The notes: a model not told the origin generated them from the sequence alone. A DNA stretch of 8,369 bases from Bacteroidales bacterium (GCA_024402115.1 JAKSJQ010000064.1:1-8369); one strand, 5' to 3'; shown: positions 1 through 7,130, numbered from the stretch's first letter. Numbers and translations are program-made.

Positions 1-560
1 CTGAGGGTCGCGACGGCTGCGACGACCTGATATGAGGTCAGCGCGGACATGAAGAGTCCTATGCTGCAATAGGTCATGATCAGCAGGAACATGGATGCCA
101 ATCCTGCAAGTATGAGGGTCACATCCGGGTTCGGAACGACGATGCACACAGCCACCGATGGGAGTGCGAGCACCCCGACCAGCACTGCGGTACATGCGAG
201 GGTCGCAAGGAACTTTCCGGCGATGATCTCGACGCTGCTCACCGGAGAAGAGTACAGCAGCTTGTCCGAGCCCGAAGCATATTCTCGGCTCATCAGGTTC
301 ATCGTCAGCAGCGGTATGTAGAGGTAGATGCTATCCTGGATGACCTCGTAGATTCCACGTCCACCGAGCACCACTCCCGCGGTCGCGCTGAAGGTGATGG
401 TGTTGCCCAGCGCCTTGATCTTCACGATCTCGTTCAGAATGTCGATGAAGGCACTGCCGATCTGCGCTGCGAGCACGACGATAAGTATCCATGCCACCGG
501 TGAATAGAAAAGGGTGGCAAGCTCCGTCCGCGCAATTCTTCTGATAATCCTGAAATCCAT
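1..560 (-). CDS. ABC-2 type permease, GldF-like, 3' part cut by window edge
   Basis: The reading frame is open from an ATG at 560 down to base 1, giving 186 residues without a stop; the C-terminal part lies outside the window. I translated it by hand. It starts MDFRIIRRIARTELATLFYS and closely resembles the N-terminal domain of the next gene upstream (564-2858): both share RTELA-LF-SP-AW, YIPLLTM, a YSSPV turn, GKFLA and LT-YQVVAAV at matching positions. Hydrophobic segments lie near residues 20-40, 75-90, 115-140 and 145-170, as in ABC-2 permeases of the GldF family, which form the membrane channel of an exporter driven by a separate ATPase. Its start is 3 bases beyond the stop of the upstream gene, so translation is probably coupled. 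Whether it continues into a GldG-like domain, as its paralogue does, cannot be seen. The substrate is unknown. The family call is well supported; any motility role is not. Confidence 0.85.
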   Translation of the reverse strand, partial: MDFRIIRRIARTELATLFYSPVAWILIVVLAAQIGSAFIDILNEIVKIKALGNTITFSATAGVVLGGRGIYEVIQDSIYLYIPLLTMNLMSREYASGSDKLLYSSPVSSVEIIAGKFLATLACTAVLVGVLALPSVAVCIVVPNPDVTLILAGLASMFLLIMTYCSIGLFMSALTSYQVVAAVATL

Positions 561-576
561 CTCCTATGCCCTCCTT
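561..576 (-). promoter_or_regulatory. Shine-Dalgarno-like site for the downstream permease
   Basis: On the minus strand AAGGAGG (576-570) lies 9 bases before the ATG at 560, and a second AGGAG (565-561) touches the ATG. The first lies inside the Arg-rich C-terminal codons of the upstream gene, so it may partly reflect coding. Bacteroidota usually show weak Shine-Dalgarno signals, so this one is notable and fixes the start at 560. Confidence 0.45.
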
Positions 577-2858
577 CTTCTCATCAGTACCCACACAGCC
601 ATCGCAAGGATCAGTACAGGAAGCACTACGACGTACGCAATCCTGACTGCGACGATGCCGTTGGTCGTTATCCTCATCGATGTATCCTTCGGATGGATAC
701 GGTCTATTCGTACAGGGAACCTTCCGCCGGAAATCCACTGGAAGCCCTTTATAATAAGCTGGTAGTTCGCCGCCTCGAAGCCTTCGCGCTCGATGGTCAT
801 CTCGGAATTGGAAAGGCAATCGGCATCGCCCACGACGATGATCCTCTGATCTCCGCGAGAGAGCGCATAAGCAGTCACATAGCTGCCGAGCACTTCCCCA
901 TCAGTCTCGTCGCACTCGACGATATCGTCCTTGAATCCGCTGTAGTCGCTCTCCAGCCACGAATCGCTCGGGCTGATGAGCAATGGTCTCGCCTCGAAAT
1001 CGCTCTCGCCTTCCAGGCGCTCAAGAGCCACGCAACCCGGCATGGTCACGCGTCCATCGTCCGCAGCGAGTCCTCTGAAGCAGTCGTCTATTCCGCCAAT
1101 TCCCTCGGCCGCCTGCGCAAGTACAAGGCTTGACGAGAAATCCCCCGCCGTCCTTGCGATCTGCCTGTCCGAAGCCTTCAGTCCCAGCTCCCTGAGGATA
1201 GGCTCAGTTGCCTCCTGATGGCCGTAGTCGGTCAGGATCATCATGTTTCCACCGCGGCTGAGATAACCGCGGAAATTCTCCATCTGCTGATCCGAAAGGC
1301 TCGTCACAGGATCAGCCACGACAAGCATTTCGATGCTCTCAGGTATAGGCTGATCAAAACTTGTATATACGACGTCGAAACCCTGGTTTATGAGCGCATA
1401 TCGCTGATATGCCGAGACCGTGAAGTCACTGTAATCCTGGAGCGAGGTGCCGCTCACTGAGCGTTCCCCGTTGCCTGTCACAAGACCCACGATCGGAGGT
1501 TCACCGGTAAGCTTGGCGAGCACGGCTGTGATCTCAGCCTCCGATGGTTCACTCATATTGTCCTCATAGTTGCGGAGCAAGGCCGTCTTTCCGTCATAGA
1601 TGATCTCGCGAACGAATGCATGATCTTCGCTGCGTACCGCCTCCACATCGCTCATCTCCTCCGGAGTACGGAACATCCTCGGGTTCAGGTTGTAGATAGT
1701 GGTGAGGTAATCGCGAGCCTCTTCCAGGCCCATGGAAGCCAGTTTCCTGCTGGTTCTCTTGGTCGAGCAGTCATCGTAGTAATAAATAGTATGCTCCTCG
1801 ATGTCAGGCTTGGTCAGCTTATACTGCTCGAAGACACTCTTCGGAAAGAGGGTCTGGAGGAGATATTTAGACGACATGTTGTCGAACAGGTTGACGTAGT
1901 TGTTCACGACTATCTTTCCGTCCATCTGCCTGAGCACCTGCTTCGAGGTCTCGGTAATGGAGTTCTGCCTGGCGCGGGTAGCGTCATGGATACCGATGAG
2001 TGCAGGACGCGAGCTGACGAACGCTGTTCCGGCGACTGCCAGCAGCAGCAATGCTGCCGCAGCGTACTTCCGGATCGGTTTCATGTTCAGGCGAGGGAAA
2101 GATATTCTCATCACCGTGAGGCCCAGGAAGAGGACGACGATGGCGATGAAATAGAAGAAGTCATCCGTTCTGAAGACACCGTCGAGGAAGGCGGATGTCC
2201 TTCCGTTGATCGAGAGCCAATGCGCGATGTTCCTCAGCAGCTCGTAGTGCCTTCCCATGCTTCCAATCTTGCCGAGTATCGCGAGCGTTGCAAGGCTGCC
2301 GACAGCTGCGACGACCTGGTATGTCGTCAGGGATGAGAAGAAGAGGCCGATGGCACAGGATGCAAGTATCTGCAGGTAGATTCCGAGCAGGCCGACCAGC
2401 ACCGGTGCGACGTCAAGGTCCACTATGAAGTATGCACTTCCGACGAGCGTAAGGGTCGGAATCACCATCAGGCAAAGACCCATGACGGCGGCAGCGAGGA
2501 ACTTACCGATGACGAACTGGGTGGATGTGACCGGGGATGAATAGACCAGCTTTATGGAGCCGGACGAGGTCTCCCTTGCCACGAGGCCCATCGTCAGCAG
2601 AGGTATGTAGATATAGATATTCTGTACTATCGACTCAAGGAAGCTCGCATAACCCAGGTATACGTTCTTCGTCAGCGAGGCGGTGTTTCCGTAAAGATCG
2701 ACTATACTTACCGTGGATGCTATATGCTTCACGAAGCTCGCCGAAGTGAGAACTGTGAACACGACGAGAATGAACCACGCGATCGGAGAACCGAACAAGG
2801 ATGCCAGTTCCGTCCGCGTGATACGTCCGATTATGCGTGTTCCCCTGTGATCAGACAT
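564..2858 (-). CDS. GldF-GldG fusion: ABC-2 permease joined to Gldg-family auxiliary domain
   Basis: This 764-residue protein joins two parts that are separate in classic Gld systems. Residues 1-255 are a GldF-like ABC-2 permease with hydrophobic segments around 26-46, 79-94, 118-147, 150-176, 180-198 and 235-253. A further membrane segment near 264-282 opens a GldG-like part. It is followed by a large soluble region (about 283-733) that starts with the family-typical stretch around residues 296-322 (ARQNSITETSKQVLRQMDGK, then YVNLFD). A last membrane helix (about 735-758) ends in RRRRA. The length fits GldF (about 240) plus GldG (about 500-560). The start at 2858 overlaps the ATPase gene by 8 bases (ATGTCTGA), so the two are translationally coupled. 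The soluble domain should lie on the periplasmic side. In Flavobacterium GldF/GldG are linked to gliding, but such transporters are common in non-gliding gut Bacteroidales, so substrate and role are unknown here. Confidence 0.88.
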   Translation of the reverse strand: MSDHRGTRIIGRITRTELASLFGSPIAWFILVVFTVLTSASFVKHIASTVSIVDLYGNTASLTKNVYLGYASFLESIVQNIYIYIPLLTMGLVARETSSGSIKLVYSSPVTSTQFVIGKFLAAAVMGLCLMVIPTLTLVGSAYFIVDLDVAPVLVGLLGIYLQILASCAIGLFFSSLTTYQVVAAVGSLATLAILGKIGSMGRHYELLRNIAHWLSINGRTSAFLDGVFRTDDFFYFIAIVVLFLGLTVMRISFPRLNMKPIRKYAAAALLLLAVAGTAFVSSRPALIGIHDATRARQNSITETSKQVLRQMDGKIVVNNYVNLFDNMSSKYLLQTLFPKSVFEQYKLTKPDIEEHTIYYYDDCSTKRTSRKLASMGLEEARDYLTTIYNLNPRMFRTPEEMSDVEAVRSEDHAFVREIIYDGKTALLRNYEDNMSEPSEAEITAVLAKLTGEPPIVGLVTGNGERSVSGTSLQDYSDFTVSAYQRYALINQGFDVVYTSFDQPIPESIEMLVVADPVTSLSDQQMENFRGYLSRGGNMMILTDYGHQEATEPILRELGLKASDRQIARTAGDFSSSLVLAQAAEGIGGIDDCFRGLAADDGRVTMPGCVALERLEGESDFEARPLLISPSDSWLESDYSGFKDDIVECDETDGEVLGSYVTAYALSRGDQRIIVVGDADCLSNSEMTIEREGFEAANYQLIIKGFQWISGGRFPVRIDRIHPKDTSMRITTNGIVAVRIAYVVVLPVLILAMAVWVLMRRRRA

Positions 2859-3783
2859 TGTTCTTCAGCTTTCCTGAGAGTTGCGCAAAGATGACGTCGA
2901 GAGAAGTGTGGTCGAGGGCGATCTCCTTCAGGTGCCAGCCGTTCGCGATGCTCTGCTCGATCACCCTTTCGGTGATTTCGTCGCTGCCGTCGAAACGGAC
3001 GCGGAAGCTGCCCTTCGAGAGTTCCTCGACGTTCAGTACATTGCCGATCGCTGCGAGCTCATCCTTGGTCGGAGGCACGCCGAAGCTCGCCGTGAAGCTG
3101 TTCGGAACGACATAGTCATTGAAGTCCTTCATCGAGCCGGAGAATACGACATGGCCGTGGTCTATCATCCTGATCTCGTCGCAGGTCGCCTGCACTTCGG
3201 AGAGGATGTGGGTCGAGATGAGCACTGCATGGTCCACCGCAATCTCCTTCACGAGGTTGCGGATCTCCACGATCTGGTTCGGGTCGAGGCCGTTGGTAGG
3301 CTCGTCGAGCACGACGAAACGAGGGTCATGGACGATGGCCTGGGCAATGCCGACACGCTGCTGGTAGCCTCCGGAAAGGTTCTTTATGAGACGGTCGCTG
3401 AAGTGCGTGATCTCGCACCTCTCCTTCGCAGCATCGACTGCCTTCCTGATCTTCGACGGGTCCATTCGCCTGAGCACAGCGCAATGCACGAGGTACTCGT
3501 CGACGGTGAGGTCGGGATGGAGAGGCGGCTTCTGAGGGAGGAACCCGATTTCCTTCTTGGCTTCGACGGGGTTCTTGCGAAGGTCAATGCCGTTGATGAA
3601 GACGTCACCTTCGGTCTGGTTGAGAACTCCGCAGATGATGTTCATGGTTGTGGACTTTCCTGCTCCGTTGGAACCGAGGAGGCCGAGGATTCCGTTCTTC
3701 TCGATCGAGAAATTGATGTCCCTGATGGCCCAGTCTACTGCATATCGATGCGAAAGATGTATGACGTCTACTATATTGGGCAT
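2851..3783 (-). CDS. ABC transporter ATP-binding protein, GldA-like
   Basis: A 310-residue cytoplasmic ATPase that powers the adjacent permeases. All ABC motifs are intact: Walker A GSNGAGKST (37-45), Q-loop Gln84 in GFLPQ, signature LSGGYQQR (136-143), Walker B FVVLDEPT with Asp160-Glu161, D-loop at 165-168, and H-loop His192 in ISTH. A C-terminal accessory domain of about 100 residues (from about 210) is typical of the CcmA/GldA/NatA exporter class. The frame is open up to an ATG at 3819, but I place the start at 3783 (MPNIVDV). The longer form would add 12 residues without family character, and its codons would run through the likely promoter box at 3808-3815. The 3' end overlaps the permease fusion by 8 bases, so ATPase and permeases form one operon. 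The class is certain; the substrate is unknown. Confidence 0.92.
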   Translation of the reverse strand: MPNIVDVIHLSHRYAVDWAIRDINFSIEKNGILGLLGSNGAGKSTTMNIICGVLNQTEGDVFINGIDLRKNPVEAKKEIGFLPQKPPLHPDLTVDEYLVHCAVLRRMDPSKIRKAVDAAKERCEITHFSDRLIKNLSGGYQQRVGIAQAIVHDPRFVVLDEPTNGLDPNQIVEIRNLVKEIAVDHAVLISTHILSEVQATCDEIRMIDHGHVVFSGSMKDFNDYVVPNSFTASFGVPPTKDELAAIGNVLNVEELSKGSFRVRFDGSDEITERVIEQSIANGWHLKEIALDHTSLDVIFAQLSGKLKNNV

Positions 3784-3807
3784 TTCACTGTTTCTTTTAT
3801 ATCCCGA

Positions 3808-3815
3808 CAAATATA
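3808..3815 (-). promoter_or_regulatory. Bacteroidota -7 box for the ABC transporter operon
   Basis: On the minus strand TATATTTG matches the Bacteroidota -7 consensus TAnnTTTG. It lies 24 bases before the chosen ATG at 3783 and is followed by an A-rich leader (ATAAAAGAAACAG). I see no good TTTG at the -33 distance, so the promoter is only half supported. A start near 3802 would give a leader of about 20 bases. Confidence 0.5.
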
Positions 3816-3851
3816 GCAAAAAAGTGCTTTCGGTGCGCGCTGACTTCCTCC

Positions 3852-3980
3852 CTACTCGTCGAAACGCACCCTGACCGACATTATGTCGCCATTATAACCG
3901 AGAATCTGCCTGTAGAGACCGGGGCCGAACTGCTCCCACTCGCGACCGTCCGCGCTGATGAACGTACTGCTTTCCTTCAT
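3852..3980 (-). pseudogene. Truncated cupin-domain protein remnant
   Basis: A 42-codon frame from an ATG at 3980 to a TAG at 3852. It reads MKESSTFISADGREWEQFGP and then continues with GLYRQILGYNGDIMSVRVRFDE. From memory of the family, this resembles the N-terminal strand block of small single-domain cupins (about 105-115 residues), which open with an STF/SKF segment, then WE-(V/F)GPG-(Y/K)RQILGY, then -MSVRV-F--G. The His-containing metal-binding motifs that should follow are absent. I read the bases after the stop and find no cupin-like continuation before the ABC operon promoter about 35 bases further on. I therefore read it as the 5' third of a cupin gene whose 3' part was lost. A longer frame begins at an ATG at 4067, but its extra 29 residues look like untranslated upstream DNA. 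It could instead be an expressed micro-protein. The family call rests on pattern memory, not a search. Confidence 0.55.
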
Positions 3981-4034
3981 AGTCAAGTTCCTGAAAAACG
4001 GCAACGAATATAAGAATTGTTGCCATATAATTCC

Positions 4035-4042
4035 TAAATTTG
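4035..4042 (+). promoter_or_regulatory. Bacteroidota -7 box for the HAD-hydrolase operon
   Basis: TAAATTTG matches TAnnTTTG exactly and lies 30 bases before the ATG at 4073, followed by an A-rich leader. The -33 element is unclear: a TTG at 4017-4019 lies too close (15-base gap). On the minus strand a weaker TATATTCG at 4012-4005 could serve the cupin remnant, so 3981-4072 probably acts as a divergent promoter region. Confidence 0.5.
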
Positions 4043-4072
4043 GCGCGGCAAAAAATTCAGACGACAACCAGA

Positions 4073-4873
4073 ATGGGAAACGAGATCAAGGCAAAAGCAA
4101 AGGACATCAAGGCAATATTCTTCGACATTGACGGCACGCTCGTGCCAATCAACGGAAAGCAGATCCCAATCAGTGCAAGAAAAAGCATCGAAGCCCTCCG
4201 CGCGAAGGGCATAAAGACCATCATCGCGACCGGACGCCACAGCAGCGAGATCAAGGGCCTGCCGGTGATGGACACCAAATTCGACGGATACCTCACGCTC
4301 AACGGCTCCCTCATCCTCGACGAAACGATGCAGGCATACGCCGGAACCCCTATCCCGAAAGGAGACATGGAAGTCCTGTCGCAGATGTTCCTGGTATCGA
4401 AGATCCCGTTCATCATGATCGGCGAGAAGAAAAGGTACATCAACTTCGTGAACTCCACCGTCGTCGACGTCCAGTCCAGCACCAACGGAACCATTCCCGA
4501 CATCGACAACTACGAGGGCGAGGACATCTACCAGATCGTCGCATTCATCCCTCCACACCAGAGGGAAATCCTGAAGTCGATCCTGGATGAATGCAGCATC
4601 ACAAGCTGGAACGAAATGGGAATCGACATCATTCCGAAGGGCGCAGGAAAGCAGGTCGGAATCACGGCATACCTCGAAGCCAACGGCCTCACACCGGACA
4701 ACATCATGGCATTCGGCGACGGCGAGAACGACATCGAGATGCTCAAGCTGGCTGGAATCGGCGTCGCCATGGGCAACGCTTCGGACAAGGTCAAGGATGC
4801 AGCCGACTATGTGACCGACGGTGTTGACGTGGACGGAGTCGAGCATGCACTCAAGCACTTCGGCCTGATCTAA
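4073..4873 (+). CDS. Cof-type HAD-IIB family phosphatase
   Basis: A 266-residue cytoplasmic phosphohydrolase of the haloacid dehalogenase superfamily, which removes phosphate from small sugars or nucleotide-like substrates through an aspartyl-phosphate. Motif I is DIDGT (18-22; nucleophile Asp18, acid/base Asp20), motif II is Thr53 in IATGR, motif III is Lys193 in the PKGAGKQVGI block, and motif IV is GDGEND (215-220; Mg2+ ligands). The stretch between residues about 85 and 185 is the C2B-type cap that sets substrate choice. All catalytic residues are present and the length is normal for Cof-like proteins. I chose the ATG at 4073. An in-frame TTG at 4040 would add 11 residues but overlaps the likely -7 box. 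It is divergent from the ABC operon and is followed after 45 bases by the secreted hydrolase, with no terminator visible between. The substrate cannot be named. Confidence 0.9.
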   Translation: MGNEIKAKAKDIKAIFFDIDGTLVPINGKQIPISARKSIEALRAKGIKTIIATGRHSSEIKGLPVMDTKFDGYLTLNGSLILDETMQAYAGTPIPKGDMEVLSQMFLVSKIPFIMIGEKKRYINFVNSTVVDVQSSTNGTIPDIDNYEGEDIYQIVAFIPPHQREILKSILDECSITSWNEMGIDIIPKGAGKQVGITAYLEANGLTPDNIMAFGDGENDIEMLKLAGIGVAMGNASDKVKDAADYVTDGVDVDGVEHALKHFGLI

Positions 4874-4918
4874 GCCACCGCAGGCAGAACCATTACGAAA
4901 CTCGAACAACCGCAGAAA

Positions 4919-6865
4919 ATGAAAAAGATACTCCTCACCCTCGTGACCATCCTCATCGCAGGCTCGCTCAGCGCGCAGCAGGCCGAGAACCCATACTCAG
5001 CCGAAAAGATGAAGGAAACCTACACCAAGACCGAAGTCATGATCCCGATGCGCGACGGCGTCAAGCTCTTCACCGCCATCTATGAGCCAAAGGACAAGAG
5101 CGTCAAGCACCCGGTGCTGATGGAGCGCACCTGCTACACGGTCGCACCATACGGTGAGGACAAGTTCATGAACTTCGGCGGCTATGCCAAGTACGTCGAC
5201 GCAGGCTACATCCTCGTCTTCCAGGACGTGCGCGGAAAGAACATGTCCGAAGGTGAGTTCGAGGAGATCCGCGCGTTCATCGAGAACAAGCAGCTGAACA
5301 AGCGCAAGCCGGAAAAGAACATCGGCCAGACCGACGAAGCCAGCGACACCTACGACACCGTCGAATGGATAGTCAACAACACCAACAACAACGGTTGCGT
5401 AGGCCAGAAGGGCATCTCCTACCCTGGCTTCTACACCACCATGGCGGCCCTCAGCGGTCATCCTGCGCTCAAGGCCGTGTCACCTCAGGCACCGGTGACC
5501 GACTGGTACATGGGCGATGACGTACACCACAACGGAGCCTTCATGCTCGCGGAGATGGTGGCGTTCCAGCCATGGTTCGAATACAGCATGGACAACAAGA
5601 ACGTGCGTGCAGGAAAGAGCGACTTCAAGTTCCCGGACCTGATGGTCAGCGACATCTACACCGACTACCTCAGGCTCGGCACATACACCAACATCACCGA
5701 CGCATACGCAGACAGCCTCCACTATCTCCAGACCGTGCGCGAGCATCCGGACCTCGACGAATACTGGATCTCGCACACCGTCTCGAAGGGCCATCTCCAC
5801 GACGTCAAGCCGGCCGTGATGGTTGTCGGCGGACTCTTCGACAAGGAGGACTGCTACGGCGCGTTCGACGTGTACAAGACCATCGAGTCAGAGAGCCCTG
5901 CGACCGACCTCTACCTCATCGAAGGTCCATGGTTCCACGGCGCATGGGACCGTTCGATGCGTCCGTTCTGGGCAAACATGTACTTCGGTGACGAGGCGAC
6001 CAGCGAGTACTACCTCGAGAACTTCGAATATCCGTTCTTCGCATACTACCTCGAAGGCAAGGGCGAGAAGCCGCAGCCGGGTGCTACCGTATTCGATTCG
6101 GGTTCGAGGACATGGACATACTACGGCCACCAGTGGCCAGAGATCGCGCAGACTTCGACCACTCCTTACTACCTCCATGCGGACGGCAGCGTATCGACTT
6201 CGAAGCCTCTCAGTGAGGGTTCGGTGACCTACACCAGCGACCCTGCGAAGCCTGTTCCATACCGCAGCATGGTGGAGACCAGCATCAGCAAGGACTACAT
6301 GATCGACGACCAGCGCTTTGCCGCGCAGAGGCCCGACGTCATCTGCTTCCAGACTCCTGTTCTTGAGAATGAGCTCACCCTCAGGGGCGAGGTATCGGTC
6401 GACCTCCATGTTGCTCTGACCTCCACCGACGCCGACTTCATCGTCAAGATCATCGACGTCTTCCCTGACAATTTCTCATGGTACAGCGAGCTCGGCGTGG
6501 AGCCTTATTCAGAGGACGCCGCGAAGCTCGGAATTCCAAGATCGGTGATGGCCGGATACCAATTCATGGTGCGCGGCGAGGTGATGAGGGGCAAGTATCG
6601 CGAGAGCTTCTCAGAGCCGCAGCCGTTCACTCCTGGCGAGCTCACTAAGGTCCATTTCACCATGCCTGACGTCAGCCACACCTTCAAGCCAGGACACAGG
6701 CTCATGATCCAGATCCAGTCCAGCTGGTTCCCGCTCGTGGACCGCAACCCGCAGACCTTCTGCAACATCTTCACCTGCGACGAGTCGGCCTACGTCAAGG
6801 AGGACATCACCATCTCTTGCTCCCCTGCCGCCGCCTCCTGCGTGAACCTTCCTGTCGTCAGGTAG
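4919..6865 (+). CDS. Secreted CocE/NonD-family hydrolase (Xaa-Pro peptidase S15 / alpha-amino acid ester hydrolase-like)
   Basis: A 648-residue exported serine hydrolase. Residues 1-19 form a signal peptide (MKK, hydrophobic core, SLSA) with likely cleavage before Gln20, a common mature end in Bacteroidota. The peptidase S15 alpha/beta-hydrolase domain follows: a strand block MIPMRDGVKLFTAIYEP (41-57), QDVRGK (102-107), a nucleophile elbow GISYPG with Ser167, and SPQAPVTDWYMGDD (188-201) followed by HHNGAF. Then come the probable acid Asp308 (GGLFDKED) and the catalytic His340 (GPWFHG). The C-terminal part (from about 470) is a PepX_C-like jelly roll containing LTLRGEVSVDLHVALTSTDA. The segments around Ser167 and 188-208 recall alpha-amino acid ester hydrolases and glutaryl-7-ACA-acylase-like enzymes more than true Xaa-Pro peptidases. 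The likely place of action is the periplasm or cell surface, on ester, amide or short peptide substrates. The triad is assigned by motif only. It is probably co-transcribed with the HAD phosphatase; a REP-like repeat starts 7 bases past its stop. Confidence 0.88.
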   Translation: MKKILLTLVTILIAGSLSAQQAENPYSAEKMKETYTKTEVMIPMRDGVKLFTAIYEPKDKSVKHPVLMERTCYTVAPYGEDKFMNFGGYAKYVDAGYILVFQDVRGKNMSEGEFEEIRAFIENKQLNKRKPEKNIGQTDEASDTYDTVEWIVNNTNNNGCVGQKGISYPGFYTTMAALSGHPALKAVSPQAPVTDWYMGDDVHHNGAFMLAEMVAFQPWFEYSMDNKNVRAGKSDFKFPDLMVSDIYTDYLRLGTYTNITDAYADSLHYLQTVREHPDLDEYWISHTVSKGHLHDVKPAVMVVGGLFDKEDCYGAFDVYKTIESESPATDLYLIEGPWFHGAWDRSMRPFWANMYFGDEATSEYYLENFEYPFFAYYLEGKGEKPQPGATVFDSGSRTWTYYGHQWPEIAQTSTTPYYLHADGSVSTSKPLSEGSVTYTSDPAKPVPYRSMVETSISKDYMIDDQRFAAQRPDVICFQTPVLENELTLRGEVSVDLHVALTSTDADFIVKIIDVFPDNFSWYSELGVEPYSEDAAKLGIPRSVMAGYQFMVRGEVMRGKYRESFSEPQPFTPGELTKVHFTMPDVSHTFKPGHRLMIQIQSSWFPLVDRNPQTFCNIFTCDESAYVKEDITISCSPAAASCVNLPVVR

Positions 6866-6871
6866 AGCTTT

Positions 6872-6962
6872 GCAAAAGCGGACACCGGCGAGCCGATCCA
6901 ACGAGCTCGCAAGGTGGCTCGCTTTAGCTGCCGGAGATACTCCATTCCGGCAGCGGTGCCTT
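6872..6962 (+). repeat. REP-like repeat copy A (two stem-loops), upstream of the RAYT-like gene
   Basis: A 91-base unit that recurs at 8279-8369 in the same orientation with 88 of 91 matches by my alignment (differences at 6896, 6899 and 6901), and inverted in diverged form at 8171-8263. It holds two stem-loops. The first pairs GCGAGCC (6888-6894) with GGCTCGC (6916-6922). The second pairs GCTGCCGG (6927-6934) perfectly with CCGGCAGC (6947-6954), with GGAG/CTCC able to pair inside. Two adjacent palindromes next to a Y1 transposase gene fit a REP-type element. It begins 7 bases after the hydrolase stop, so it may also shape the 3' end of that mRNA. True outer ends are uncertain because copy B is cut by the window. 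Confidence 0.8.
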
Positions 6963-6977
6963 TGTTCGCTGCTGTCA

Positions 6978-7092
6978 TGGCACGAACGCCAAAAATCGAC
7001 CGATTCTTGGACGTCGTGCCAGCAAAACCGATGAAAACCACGAAAATCACGTCACGAGCGCCAAAAAACAAGCTCTTTTTGTCGTTCGTGCC
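6978..7092. repeat. Inverted-repeat array: two tandem imperfect hairpins
   Basis: GGCACGAACGCCAAAAA (6978-6994) is matched inversely by TTTTTGTCGTTCGTGCC (7076-7092) with one mismatch. Two inner versions also occur: TTGGACGTCGTGCC near 7008-7021 pairs with the left end (11 of 14), and CACGAGCGCCAAAAAA near 7053-7068 pairs with the right end (13 of 16). So the segment can fold either as two tandem hairpins or as one long one. It differs from the flanking REP-like unit and holds no credible gene. It lies just before the transposase promoter. Confidence 0.6.
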
Positions 7093-7099
7093 AGAAGAG

Positions 7100-7130
7100 T
7101 TGTGAATGATTATCATAATTCATAGCTTTG
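7100..7130 (+). promoter_or_regulatory. Promoter of the RAYT-like gene (-33/-7)
   Basis: TAGCTTTG (7123-7130) matches the Bacteroidota -7 box TAnnTTTG, and a TTG (7100-7102, in GTTG) lies 20 bases upstream, as expected for the -33 box. The spacer holds the dyad ATGAT-T-ATCAT (7106-7116). Transcription would start near 7136, downstream of the ATG at 7106, which favours the later ATG at 7175. Confidence 0.55.

Noticed and set aside
331..819. Minus-strand frame of 162 codons spanning the junction of the two permease genes
   Set aside because: It is out of frame with both permeases and its Arg/Asp-rich translation is typical of a frame-shifted shadow.
1620..2336. Plus-strand open frame of 238 codons inside the permease fusion
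   Set aside because: It is antisense to well-supported membrane-protein coding sequence and shows no domain or plausible start context.
1..3783. Gliding motility locus
   Set aside because: Only the GldA/F/G-like transporter is present; no gldB, gldD, gldH, gldJ-N or spr gene is visible, and such transporters occur in non-gliding Bacteroidales.
2881..3816. Long plus-strand open frame (311 codons) opposite the ABC ATPase
   Set aside because: The minus strand holds a complete ABC ATPase with every motif; the plus frame has low-complexity Asp/Glu/Val/Arg composition and no family signal.
4020..4051. TTGCC/GGCAA dyad as an operator between the divergent genes
   Set aside because: Only five bases per arm with a 22-base gap, which is easily explained by chance.
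4034..4909. Long minus-strand open frame (291 codons) opposite the HAD phosphatase
   Set aside because: It is a shadow of a GC-rich coding strand: no recognisable domain, odd Asp/Val/Cys-rich composition, and the opposite strand has all four HAD motifs.
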